The position numbers and the translations under genes are program-made. The notes under the pieces were generated by a model that saw only the letters and a program-made list of their open reading frames with translations, made no database searches and was not told the DNA's origin. This document shows, piece by piece, positions 48,852 to 56,919 of a stretch of 64,000 nt of DNA. Where the stretch lies: assembly GCA_963698715.1 (NCBI GenBank), contig CAVORW010000001.1, positions 248,001 to 312,000 on the forward strand. Reading direction: 5' to 3'. Position 1 is the stretch's first letter. The number at the start of each line of letters is the position of its first letter. The DNA is from CAWHJB01 sp963698715. GTDB lineage: Bacteria; Chloroflexota; Anaerolineae; Anaerolineales; UBA4823.

Positions 48852-49289
48852 ATGAAATGGGTCACCCGTTCACATGTGCATGTCGATCGCGTTGCCTGTC
48901 CCTGGCTGATTTTGCGTTTCATAGATAACCATGCTGAGTTTTTCTTTGTGCCAAAAAGCCAGGTGGATCAGGTCGTCAAGGAGACTGGTGCAATTCCTTT
49001 TGATGCGCCTGAGGTAGAGCTGGGCCACCATGAAGGTCGCTGCTCTTTTGAGTCGATCATTCTGAAGTACGGACTGAATGACCCGGGCCTGCTCCGCCTG
49101 GCCAGGATTGTTCACGCAGCGGATGTGGCGGACGATATCGACAGCGATCCCGTTGCCCGCGGGCTGGAAGCGATTGCGACTGGTTTTAGCCTGCGTTACC
49201 CAAATGATGAGGAAAACCTGGCCGTACAGTTCGAGTTGTATGATGCCTTGTACGCCTGGTGCCGATTGCAAGTTGCAAAAACAGCATAA
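48852..49289 (+). CDS. Stand-alone ChrB C-terminal domain protein
   Basis: 145 residues that match only the C-terminal domain of the chromate resistance protein ChrB: TRSHVHVDRVACPWLILRFID, FDAPEVELGHHEGRCSFE and the ARIVHAADVADDI segment. In full ChrB this domain follows a regulatory N-terminal half that is absent here. Conserved His and Cys residues (HVHVDRVACPW, GHHEGRC) suggest a metal or oxyanion site. It is followed 9 bases later by an MFS gene and not by the usual ChrA transporter. Its substrate is open. Confidence 0.85.
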   Translation: MKWVTRSHVHVDRVACPWLILRFIDNHAEFFFVPKSQVDQVVKETGAIPFDAPEVELGHHEGRCSFESIILKYGLNDPGLLRLARIVHAADVADDIDSDPVARGLEAIATGFSLRYPNDEENLAVQFELYDALYAWCRLQVAKTA

Positions 49290-49298
49290 CAGGCACAG

Positions 49299-50555
49299 GT
49301 GACAAATCGGTCTTTGTCATCGCCTGTCCAGCGGCGTGATGTGAGCTTGCTCTTTGCCACTCGGACCGCGCGCCTGTTCGGTTACGGGCTCCTTTCGGTC
49401 GTTTTGGTTATTTACCTGATCGAATTAGGCCTGACTGAAGGGCAAGTCGGGCTGCTTATCAGCCTGACTCTGGCTGGCGATACGGCGATTTCGCTGTGGA
49501 TCACAACCCAGGCCGACCGTATTGGCCGCAGGCGCATGCTGATTGCCAGTACGGTACTGATGATTCTGGCAGGTATAGTCTTTGCCTTCACCCGCAATTA
49601 CCTTGTGCTGATCCTGGCAGCGACCATTGGTGTGATCAGCCCTAGCGGAAACGAAATCGGGCCTTTTCTGCCCATCGAGCAGGCCGCCCTCTCACAACTC
49701 CTGCCGGATGAACGCCGCACATCTGTATTTTCCTGGTATAACCTGGTGGGCTCTTTTGCAACTGCATTTGGAGCCCTGATTGGCGGAGTTCTCTCACAAG
49801 CTTTGCTAAGGCGTGGTTGGCTGCCGCTCGAATCTTACCAAATCGTGGTTCTCGGGTACGCGCTGATTGGTGTCCTACTCTTGGGATTGTTCGCCGGTTT
49901 ATCCTCATCAGTGGATGGATTGGGTGCTTCCCCTCTTACTGAGAATACCCGTGCGGACCGCTTCTCTTTCGGGCTTTACCGTTCTAAAAAAATTGTCCTG
50001 AAACTATCGGCTTTATTCAGCCTGGATGCTTTCGCCGGCGGGTTTGTAATCCAGAGCCTGGTGGCATATTGGTTTTATACCCGGTTTGGAGTTGAGCCGG
50101 CGCTGCTAGGGGGCATTTTCTTCTGGGCAAATATCTTGGCTGGAATTTCTGCATTGAGTGCCGCCTGGGTCGCCCGGCGGATTGGCCTGATCCGCACAAT
50201 GGTTTATACCCACCTGCCCTCGAATGTGCTGTTGATGCTGGTACCGTTGATGCCAAACCTGCCGCTGGCAGTTGCCGTGCTACTGTTACGATTCAGCATC
50301 TCACAAATGGATGTCCCCACTCGCCAATCCTATACCATGGCAGTTGTTGAACCTGAAGAACGCTCGGCGGCTTCCGGGGTGACCGGGGTGGCTCGCACCA
50401 TTGGGGCATCGCTTTCTCCGGTTTTCACAGGGCTGCTGTTGAGCAATCCAGCTTTAATTGGGCTGCCATTTGTGATCAGCGGGGTGCTAAAAATTGTCTA
50501 TGATCTATCTCTATATCGCAGCTTCCAATCGGTTAAGCCACCGGAGGAAGTCTAG
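49299..50555 (+). CDS. MFS transporter, partner of the ChrB-like protein
   Basis: 418 residues with twelve predicted membrane helices. The loop after helix 2 is TTQADRIGRRRML, the MFS signature. GTG 49299 is 9 bases after the ChrB-like gene, so the two are co-transcribed and probably handle the same compound. The family resembles drug and small-molecule exporters. The substrate is unknown. Confidence 0.88.
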   Translation: MTNRSLSSPVQRRDVSLLFATRTARLFGYGLLSVVLVIYLIELGLTEGQVGLLISLTLAGDTAISLWITTQADRIGRRRMLIASTVLMILAGIVFAFTRNYLVLILAATIGVISPSGNEIGPFLPIEQAALSQLLPDERRTSVFSWYNLVGSFATAFGALIGGVLSQALLRRGWLPLESYQIVVLGYALIGVLLLGLFAGLSSSVDGLGASPLTENTRADRFSFGLYRSKKIVLKLSALFSLDAFAGGFVIQSLVAYWFYTRFGVEPALLGGIFFWANILAGISALSAAWVARRIGLIRTMVYTHLPSNVLLMLVPLMPNLPLAVAVLLLRFSISQMDVPTRQSYTMAVVEPEERSAASGVTGVARTIGASLSPVFTGLLLSNPALIGLPFVISGVLKIVYDLSLYRSFQSVKPPEEV

Positions 50556-50638
50556 CGCTGGTATGCCCTGATCAGGCTGGCTGACCTGCAATGCGGGTTT
50601 ACCCCGCCGACCTGCACGGCAATCTGCCCGAATCAGTT

Positions 50639-51277
50639 TCATCTGGTGAAAACCACGACCTGCCAGACCAGAGTCTCACGGTAGGTCTGCCTTTTAAACC
50701 CGTGTTCACGCAGGATAGCCTCGACCGCCTCCGTGGAATGGACGAAGCTGCGATAAGTGCTGCGCTCCAGCCGGTAAATAAGGTTCATGATGGACAGACT
50801 GAGTTTCATCCACCAGGTATCGCGCGGGTAAACCAGGCCACACAGCTTGCGAGCCCGCGCTGCCGACAGGCCTACCAGCATCTTCATATCGGGGTAACAG
50901 CAGATCACCCGATCGAGGGTGACAATGTCTGCGGGGGCGATTTCTGAAGCCAGATCGACAAAATTGCCCAGATGATAGCTCACTTGCTCGGTCAGTCCTC
51001 TTCGCCGCGCTTCTTCCTGGGCCGCAGCCAGGAAAGCCGTGGAGGCGTCTACATCTGTGGCATGATCCAGACCAGCGTCAAGCAGCTCAAGTTGAATCGC
51101 TCCCACTCCACCGCCGATGTCTAGCAGGGTTTGCCCACCGACATCGGCTTCTTTGATCGCTTCGATCAGCATGCGGGTCGTTTTACATGGGCCTTTAGCG
51201 CGATAACGGTTAAGTTGTTTGGTGACGTACGGCTGGTTGAACCATTCTTCAATCCCCTGAATTTTGCAGCAGTTCAT
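50639..51277 (-). CDS. SAM-dependent methyltransferase (BchM-like)
   Basis: 212 residues from ATG 51277, which has GGAGG upstream. The SAM-binding motif I is LLDIGGGVGAIQLEL; the following acidic loop is DVDAS. The downstream segment IVTLDRVICCYPDMKMLV, the arrangement of helices and the C-terminal AILREHGFKRQTYRETLVWQVVVF recall Mg-protoporphyrin O-methyltransferase (BchM/ChlM), but no chlorophyll gene is present, so the substrate is probably different. It converges on the MFS gene. Confidence 0.82.
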   Translation of the reverse strand: MNCCKIQGIEEWFNQPYVTKQLNRYRAKGPCKTTRMLIEAIKEADVGGQTLLDIGGGVGAIQLELLDAGLDHATDVDASTAFLAAAQEEARRRGLTEQVSYHLGNFVDLASEIAPADIVTLDRVICCYPDMKMLVGLSAARARKLCGLVYPRDTWWMKLSLSIMNLIYRLERSTYRSFVHSTEAVEAILREHGFKRQTYRETLVWQVVVFTR

Positions 51278-51415
51278 CGGCAACCTCCAGACATAAGGCA
51301 CAGCAATCGCCAATAATCAGACCATATAAGTCTTATTTTACACCTGATTTCGCTGGCTGCAATAGCTGGCTTCCAGATCCTGTTTGCGCGGCCAGCTTGC
51401 TGGCGTTAAGATTTT

Positions 51416-51447
51416 AAAAAAAAACTGGCGACCATCAGGCCGCCAGT
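51416..51447 (-). terminator. Intrinsic terminator of nrdJ
   Basis: On the minus strand: ACTGGCG, a 10-base loop, CGCCAGT and then a T9 run (plus-strand A-run 51416-51424), 31 bases past the nrdJ stop. Confidence 0.92.
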
Positions 51448-51477
51448 CCAAAGCTGAGAAATGGATGATCGATCTAC

Positions 51478-54400
51478 TTAACACTCACTATACCCACAGG
51501 CATAGCACTTCCGGCAGCCTTCTTCATTGACCACCGCCGCCTGCCCGCACTCTGGGCACAGATCCCCTATTTTTAAGGGCAGCTGCTGGCCGGTTTCAGC
51601 AGCCAAGCGGGCGTTCTCACTCGCCAGCCGGAAGCCGTTCCCCCCAGAGACGCCTTGGGATCCTTCGGCTTCGTCGTGCGCGGGCTCAGTTTCGTCCAGA
51701 TATTCGGCCAGCACCTGTGAGACGCCATCCGGCAGGGAGCGCACCCGATTGGGTCCGAAACCCAGCGAGCGGCCGCCACCGATGCCCGAAAGCTGTCGCC
51801 AGACTTCTTTCAAGCGGTCGCGCGGCGCTACCGGGGAAGCCAGGCGCAAGATATAAGAGATCAGCCGTCCAATGGCCTCTGAGACGGCCGCGGTGTCCGA
51901 GCCGGCTTTGGAGGTGTTGATGAAGACCTCGAAGGGCTGGTTGCCGCCGTTTTCGTTGATGGTCACGAAGGCTTTGCCCAGTGGGGTGCCGACATTGTAA
52001 GTGTGACCATTCAGGCTGCGCGGGCGGGGTTTCTTCTTCTCGTGCCAGATCGCAATCTGCTGGGCCAAGGCCTCAGCAGGTACTCCATCCGCCTGCTTTT
52101 CCTTGGCAGTGGCATTTGTTTCCAGCACGACCTTCTGTCGCGACCCGGTCACATAGACTGTGATGCCCTTAGCGCCCAGCTCCCAGGCCAGCTGGTAGGC
52201 AGTGGCGACATCTTCGGGCGTGGCGTCGGGCGGGAAATTGACCGTTTTGGACAGGCTGTTGTCCACGAAGCGCTGCAGGGACGCTTGCATGCGCACGTGC
52301 TCTTCTGCGCTGATGTCCTGTGAGACCACGAAGGTATGGCGCAGTTCCGCAGGAACTTCTCCCAGGCTCTGGCAGGAGCCCTGCTCCAGCACGTGGGCGA
52401 CGATCGAGCGGCGGGTCGGCTCATCCAGGCCGGCTGTCACCAGGGCTTGCTCAAACTTCGGGCTGGTGTAGTTCAGCTGCAGATCGCGGCCTTTATCGTT
52501 CACGTGGCGGATATAGGCCAGGGCGAAGACCGGCTCGCAGCCATAACCCTCGCAGCCGGCGACTGTTGCAATCGTGCCGGTCGGAGCCACGGTGGTCTGG
52601 GCGGCGTTGCGGATGCCATTCTGGCGGATGTCCTCTAGAACCTGATCCCAATCCAGGCTGGGGCGCTCCCAATTGCGGGTGTATGCTTCCAGGGGGGTGG
52701 GCGGCTGCCAGCGCAGCTGGTCGGGATCGTACAGGCTGCCCTCAATGGCGGGAAAAGCGCCGCGCTGTTTGGCCAGCTGGATGCTGGTTTGCATGCAGTG
52801 GTAGCGCACGAACTCCATCACCTGGGCGGCGAATTCCTGGCCTTCCTGCGAGCCGTAGCGGATGCCGGCGTGGTACATCAGGTCGCCCAGCCCCATGATA
52901 CCCAAACCGATCCGGCGGGCGCGGAGAGCGGCTTCTTTGAGCTGCGCTACAGCCGGCACATAGGCGTTGGCCTCCACCACGTCATCCAGGAAGATGGTTG
53001 CCAGGGTCACGTTCTGGCCCAGCTTGTCCCAATCCACGCTGCCGTTTGGCCCCATGTGCTCGGCCAGATTGATTGAGCCCAGGCAGCAGTTTTCGTACGG
53101 ACCCAGCCACTGTTCTCCGCACGGATTAGTAGCTTCCAGCTCGTACAGGTGTGGGACCGGGTTAGAGCGATTGGCGGCGCTCAGGAAGAGCACACCCGGC
53201 TCGCCATTGTGGTGGGCTTGCTGGACGATTTTATCGAACAGGTCGCGGGCGCGCACGCTTTTGTGAACTTTGATCGGCAGCCCGGCGGCTTCCGCCTGCT
53301 CCAGCGTGCCTTTGAAGCCTTTGCATTCGGGGGCGGCAACATCCGGGAAGCGCAGCTCCCAGTCTGTGTCCTGGCGGATCGCCTCCATAAAGGCATCCGT
53401 GATACCAACCGAGATATTAAAATTGGTGATCGCGTTCTCGTCGGTCTTACAAGTGATGAAATCTTCAATATCGGGGTGGTCAACCCGCAGCACAGCCATA
53501 TTGGCGCCGCGGCGAGTGTTGTGGGTTACCATGCCGTAGGCCAGATACGTGTGATTGTCGTCAACTTCCAGGTCGAGGGTCAGCGATTCTTCGGATGCCT
53601 CCAGGGCTGCAACCTGTACGAACCACAGGCCCTCTGGTGAACGGGCGTGGGTGGCAAACTCTGGGTAAGAACCGCTGAGCTCATCGAAAGCGGAACGAGT
53701 GAACCGGCGCTCCTGGCGGACGTAGCGCAGCAGGCTCCGACTTAGCCCTGGGTTCTGGCTTCGGTAGCTGCGTCCGGCACCGCGGCCGCGTCGATCGATC
53801 TGCTCCAGGGTGATGGCGTCCAAAACTGGCTGTAGCCAATAGCGCGCGGCAGGAATGGTGTAACTGCTTTCTCGGCTGAGGTCGCTTTCCCAGGCGTAAC
53901 AGACCTCAAAGCGTGAACGGCGGTCGCAACCAATGCGCTCACGCCAGGCCTGCAGGCCAGCAGTTGATACGATCCGGATCTGGTAGACCGGCAAATTCCC
54001 GTAATGGGAGACCCCTGGGGCGATCGAGCGGATACGCACCGGGCAACCCAAGCCCACCAACAAAGTGGCGGTCTCTTCGGCCAGCCGCGAGGAGGTGGTA
54101 ACCAGGGTTGGATAGCCATGGCTTAAAGAGCCATCAGCTTCGATCAGGCCGCGCAGGTATGCCCCGACGACTTCTGGTGATGACTGGCGGATGAGGCGTG
54201 GCACGCTGGCCGAATGGCTGGGAGCTTTAGCAAGCCCGTTCATTTGCAGGAATTCTTTAACTGCCCGGTTGTCGATTACGAAAGTAGCCGACCGGTCTCC
54301 TGCCTTTTGCTGTCGGTGAACCTGGACCCCAAAGATACGTTCCATCAGAGCAGGCATTTCGTTGTAGAGATACGAGGCATGTGCCACGCTCACACCAATT

Positions 54401-55437
54401 CGGTGGTCATCGCCCTTAGAGGCCGTAAAGCCATCGCCAGTCAGGTAGCCTAGGAAGAAGGCCAGCTCTTCATCCAGCACAACAGGCAAGCAGGGCCAAG
54501 CCTGGTTGCCATGCGGCTGAGTTGGCTGGCGCAGCGGCTGGAGCTGGCCGCGCTGCTGGCCTAGCTGGACGATGATCCAATCCCCGGGTTCCAGCTCCTG
54601 CAGCTTTCTCCAGGCTGGTCCCTGATCAGTCATAATCTTGAGACGGTGTTCAGGGGTTCCAGCCAGGCTTAATCCCTGCCGGGTGTGGACCCGGAGCACT
54701 TTGGCGATGCCATTGTTGAAGGCTCTGGGGGAGGCGCGCCATCCTTGATCGGTCGCAACCTGCATTTGGTGAGCTTGCCATCCGGGTTGATTGGGGTCAG
54801 CGATCTCATCCAATCTTAACAACCCTCGGTCTGTAAAGACCAGGGTCTCAGGCAGCAGACAGCCTCCCTGAGCAATCTCCCCGAAGGCCTTATCATAAAC
54901 GCGCAAAAAACCAACTGGGCCGGTTGCCTGGCCAGCCGAGGATTTAACCAAAGTGCCTTTCGGGCGCAGGCGTGAAAAACCGAAACCGTTGCCGCCGCCT
55001 GTCTGCTGGATCAAGGCGGCATCGCGCAGGGTCTGGAAGATGCCGGCCGGGTCGCGGCCCATATCGTCGGTGATGGGCAGCACGAAGCAAGCCGCCAGCT
55101 GGCCCAGGGGTGTACCAGCGCCAGTAAAAGTGGGCGAATTGGGAAAGAAACTTTTGCTGGACAGCAGCTGGTAGAATTCGTAAGCCCGCGGTAAAATTTC
55201 ACCCCCCCACTCCGATTCTACTTTGGCGACATGATAAGCCACGCGCCAGAACATCTCTTCGACAGACTCAACCGGCAGGCCATCATCGCCACGACGGACA
55301 TACCGGCGCATCAAGACCTGCCTGGCGTTGTCGGTCAGCTCAACTGCGGGCAAATCGACTGGTAGCGGCGGGGTGGTGAGCAGTCCCTGGCGATTAATCT
55401 CCTGGTGGCTATCGGATTTGGGGGTGTGCTGCAACAT
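51478..55437 (-). CDS. nrdJ: Adenosylcobalamin-dependent ribonucleotide reductase with intein
   Basis: Class II enzyme that reduces ribonucleotides with B12 as radical source. 1319 residues from ATG 55437 (AGGAG 8 bases upstream), of which 448 are intein (residues 193-640), leaving an 871-residue enzyme. The first extein ends GEIAQGG and the second begins TRRGANMAVL, so splicing restores the family sequence GGTRRGANM. Further motifs are NPCGEQWLG (active-site Cys), FNISVGITDAFM and TVAPTGTIATVAG. The C-terminus has a zinc-finger-like CPEC...CRKC...CGYSEC, which holds the Cys pair that re-reduces the active site. It lies downstream of nrdR in one transcription unit. Confidence 0.95.
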   Translation of the reverse strand: MLQHTPKSDSHQEINRQGLLTTPPLPVDLPAVELTDNARQVLMRRYVRRGDDGLPVESVEEMFWRVAYHVAKVESEWGGEILPRAYEFYQLLSSKSFFPNSPTFTGAGTPLGQLAACFVLPITDDMGRDPAGIFQTLRDAALIQQTGGGNGFGFSRLRPKGTLVKSSAGQATGPVGFLRVYDKAFGEIAQGGCLLPETLVFTDRGLLRLDEIADPNQPGWQAHQMQVATDQGWRASPRAFNNGIAKVLRVHTRQGLSLAGTPEHRLKIMTDQGPAWRKLQELEPGDWIIVQLGQQRGQLQPLRQPTQPHGNQAWPCLPVVLDEELAFFLGYLTGDGFTASKGDDHRIGVSVAHASYLYNEMPALMERIFGVQVHRQQKAGDRSATFVIDNRAVKEFLQMNGLAKAPSHSASVPRLIRQSSPEVVGAYLRGLIEADGSLSHGYPTLVTTSSRLAEETATLLVGLGCPVRIRSIAPGVSHYGNLPVYQIRIVSTAGLQAWRERIGCDRRSRFEVCYAWESDLSRESSYTIPAARYWLQPVLDAITLEQIDRRGRGAGRSYRSQNPGLSRSLLRYVRQERRFTRSAFDELSGSYPEFATHARSPEGLWFVQVAALEASEESLTLDLEVDDNHTYLAYGMVTHNTRRGANMAVLRVDHPDIEDFITCKTDENAITNFNISVGITDAFMEAIRQDTDWELRFPDVAAPECKGFKGTLEQAEAAGLPIKVHKSVRARDLFDKIVQQAHHNGEPGVLFLSAANRSNPVPHLYELEATNPCGEQWLGPYENCCLGSINLAEHMGPNGSVDWDKLGQNVTLATIFLDDVVEANAYVPAVAQLKEAALRARRIGLGIMGLGDLMYHAGIRYGSQEGQEFAAQVMEFVRYHCMQTSIQLAKQRGAFPAIEGSLYDPDQLRWQPPTPLEAYTRNWERPSLDWDQVLEDIRQNGIRNAAQTTVAPTGTIATVAGCEGYGCEPVFALAYIRHVNDKGRDLQLNYTSPKFEQALVTAGLDEPTRRSIVAHVLEQGSCQSLGEVPAELRHTFVVSQDISAEEHVRMQASLQRFVDNSLSKTVNFPPDATPEDVATAYQLAWELGAKGITVYVTGSRQKVVLETNATAKEKQADGVPAEALAQQIAIWHEKKKPRPRSLNGHTYNVGTPLGKAFVTINENGGNQPFEVFINTSKAGSDTAAVSEAIGRLISYILRLASPVAPRDRLKEVWRQLSGIGGGRSLGFGPNRVRSLPDGVSQVLAEYLDETEPAHDEAEGSQGVSGGNGFRLASENARLAAETGQQLPLKIGDLCPECGQAAVVNEEGCRKCYACGYSEC
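53518..54861 (-). other. Intein with LAGLIDADG homing endonuclease, in nrdJ
   Basis: 448 codons from Cys1 (CLLPETLVFTDRG, block A) to the last His-Asn (YGMVTHN, block G), followed by Thr as +1 residue. Block B is GTPEHRL. The endonuclease motifs FFLGYLTGDGF and YLRGLIEADGS both keep their acidic residue, so cleavage activity may be intact. All residues for splicing (Cys1, block-B His, penultimate His, Asn, Thr+1) are present. Confidence 0.95.
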
Positions 55438-55545
55438 GAATCCATCTCCTCTTAACATTAATAAAATTTTAAGCGTCTACCCTGGTTAAGACTACAAAAG
55501 AACGCCTGGCGCGCGACTTTGACGCAGGCAGTAATGAAGCCCGGT

Positions 55546-55995
55546 TTAACCCTCTAGAATGCGGTCAATCTCGTTTCGAATGGCAACCAGGTCGTCCAGA
55601 CCCAGGTACACTATCGCGTAGCGAATGTATGCAATTTGATCCAGCTCCTTCAAACCCGCGATTGCCATATCCCCCACAACGCGCGAAGAAACTTCAGAGC
55701 GGCCCATCGCTTGCAATGTGGCTTCAATTTCCCCAATCAGACGGTCGATATCGGCAGCCGATACCGGGCGCTTGGCGCAGGAGATCCTGATACCGCGCGC
55801 CAGCTTATCGCGATCAAATTCTTCGCGGGTGCCATCCTGTTTTATCAGCAATGGCGTTGCAAGAATTGGACGTTCGTAGGTAGAAAAGCGCTGCTTGCAA
55901 TTTTCGCACTCCCGCCGCCGCCGAACCCCTCCGCGGACGTCATGCGAAGTATCTACAACTCGTGAGCGATCGTTTTTACAATAAGGACAGCGCAT
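55546..55995 (-). CDS. nrdR: Transcriptional repressor NrdR
   Basis: 149 residues: a zinc ribbon (CPYC...CENC, residues 3-34) and an ATP-cone domain (about 46-136) that reads the ATP/dATP ratio. NrdR represses ribonucleotide reductase genes. It is upstream of nrdJ on the same strand, 109 bases away, so it is likely both part of the operon and its regulator. Candidate NrdR boxes lie just after its promoter. The length and all four Cys are normal. Confidence 0.96.
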   Translation of the reverse strand: MRCPYCKNDRSRVVDTSHDVRGGVRRRRECENCKQRFSTYERPILATPLLIKQDGTREEFDRDKLARGIRISCAKRPVSAADIDRLIGEIEATLQAMGRSEVSSRVVGDMAIAGLKELDQIAYIRYAIVYLGLDDLVAIRNEIDRILEG

Positions 55996-56033
55996 TGGAC
56001 TCCACAGGCAATCGATTGAAGATCTCGGAACAG

Positions 56034-56160
56034 TTTCAGCCGGAGTGCGGCTGAAAGAAAGAGGCAGGTTGGCTATCTGCCGGACCTGACCTCAAGGGTT
56101 GTCCGAGGTAGGGGGCTATCCGGGAGGTTGGAATTCCCGATGATGTCCGGATAGTCTACC
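56034..56160 (-). ncRNA. Structured leader of nrdR (candidate cis-regulatory RNA)
   Basis: Within the predicted 310-base leader: an imperfect hairpin with GGTAG/CTACC and CTATCCGG/CCGGATAG arms (56107-56160), a small stem ACCTC/GAGGT-type (about 56089-56109), GGCAG/CTGCC (about 56063-56081), and a perfect 9-bp stem TTTCAGCCG/CGGCTGAAA (56034-56042/56048-56056). The consensus B12 box and the GCCACTG core of cobalamin riboswitches are absent. A different regulatory RNA is possible; an 'nrdJ motif' has been described upstream of nrdJ genes and should be compared. Confidence 0.45.
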
Positions 56161-56257
56161 ATGTATTAATCAGAAGCTGGCAGTATTTAGATGAAGTGTA
56201 CGGCCAAAAGTGAACAGAATCAAAAAGAATGGTTTAAATTATTAGAACATTTGTCGC

Positions 56258-56302
56258 CGCCATATATGGGGGTGCTTTGCTGCTTACCCCGCATATGTGG
56301 GC
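56258..56302. promoter_or_regulatory. Possible tandem NrdR boxes
   Basis: CCATATATGG (centre 56264) and GCATATGT with flanking G+C (centre 56294) are 30 bp apart, about three helical turns, as usual for NrdR box pairs. They lie just downstream of the nrdR promoter. The first fits the core CwAtATaTwG at 8 of 10 positions; the second fits poorly. Confidence 0.4.
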
Positions 56303-56314
56303 GTATTGATCTGG

Positions 56315-56343
56315 ATTGTAGCATGATTGCCGATCAAGTGCAA
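56315..56343 (-). promoter_or_regulatory. Promoter of nrdR-nrdJ
   Basis: On the minus strand: TTGCAC (56338-56343), a 17-base spacer, TACAAT (56315-56320). The transcript would carry a leader of about 310 bases before nrdR. Confidence 0.7.
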
Positions 56344-56515
56344 GGGACAAAAGTACTATTTTAGATTAATAAATTGTCCTGTCCAGACGGTCAGGAAAAC
56401 GCTGTTCGAGAATCTTTGGGATGCCATCCCAGGATCTTCCAAAGATCCCCGCAAGAATGTGAGCAGTAAATAAAATTTATTCGTAACTGCTCAGCCCAAG
56501 GTAGAAATGGACAGC

Positions 56516-56556
56516 GAAAAAGGTGTGCTTGGGGCATTCACCCTGGGGCACACCTT
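56516..56556 (-). terminator. Intrinsic terminator downstream of ftsZ
   Basis: On the minus strand the stem AAGGTGTGC/GCACACCTT (56548-56556/56520-56528) is followed by a T-run (plus-strand A-run 56516-56520). It would end transcripts that pass ftsZ and the structured stretch at 56600-56783. Confidence 0.75.
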
Positions 56557-56599
56557 ATATGCCAAAACTTAATCACGATACATCCAGATTAAATTGGTT

Positions 56600-56783
56600 G
56601 GGCCTGGCTGTCGAGGACCAGGCCCATTCCAAACTGAGGAGCACGCCTCTTCGGGCGAAGGCAGACCCGGAGAAGCCAGGAACCCTCAGAGCAGTCGGTT
56701 CCGATAACATCCGATCATTCGCTAGAGGCGGGTCCGTGAGCGTGCAGCCCTAAACAAACCGCCAAAAGCTATTTCGGATGTTT
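56600..56783. ncRNA. Structured intergenic stretch, candidate non-coding RNA
   Basis: Successive stems: 8 bp GGGCCTGG/CCAGGCCC (56600-56607/56618-56625); CTGAGG/CCTCAG (56634-56639/56684-56689) around GCCTcTTCG/CGAAGGC; GGAACC/GGTTCC (about 56679-56684/56697-56702, exclusive with the former); and a long irregular stem with AACATCCGA/TCGGATGTT (56706-56714/56775-56783), GCT/AGC and GGCGG/CCGCC inside. I do not recognise tmRNA, RNase P, SRP or 6S RNA in either strand. The terminator at 56516-56556 favours the minus strand. Confidence 0.4.
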
Positions 56784-56919
56784 GTAACAGCAAAGCCAAC
56801 CAATAATGACCGGGTACGTACCGGTAATCAGCAGTGCAGTCTGTGGAGATATGCAGTTGTTCCTGCCCACCAGGCCGATCTATGCTAGCCTGGCTCTGGT
56901 CCGCTAAACGGGTGCGTCT

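Noticed and set aside
56060..56090. Cobalamin riboswitch B12 box (AGCCA...ACCTGCC on the minus strand)
   Set aside because: Four bases of the box are missing and no GCCACTG core or flanking stems of that class are seen.
56060..56100. SRP-RNA-like string on the minus strand (GGTCAGGTCCGG)
   Set aside because: The GGAA tetraloop and the AGCA side of the SRP core do not follow, so the likeness is chance.
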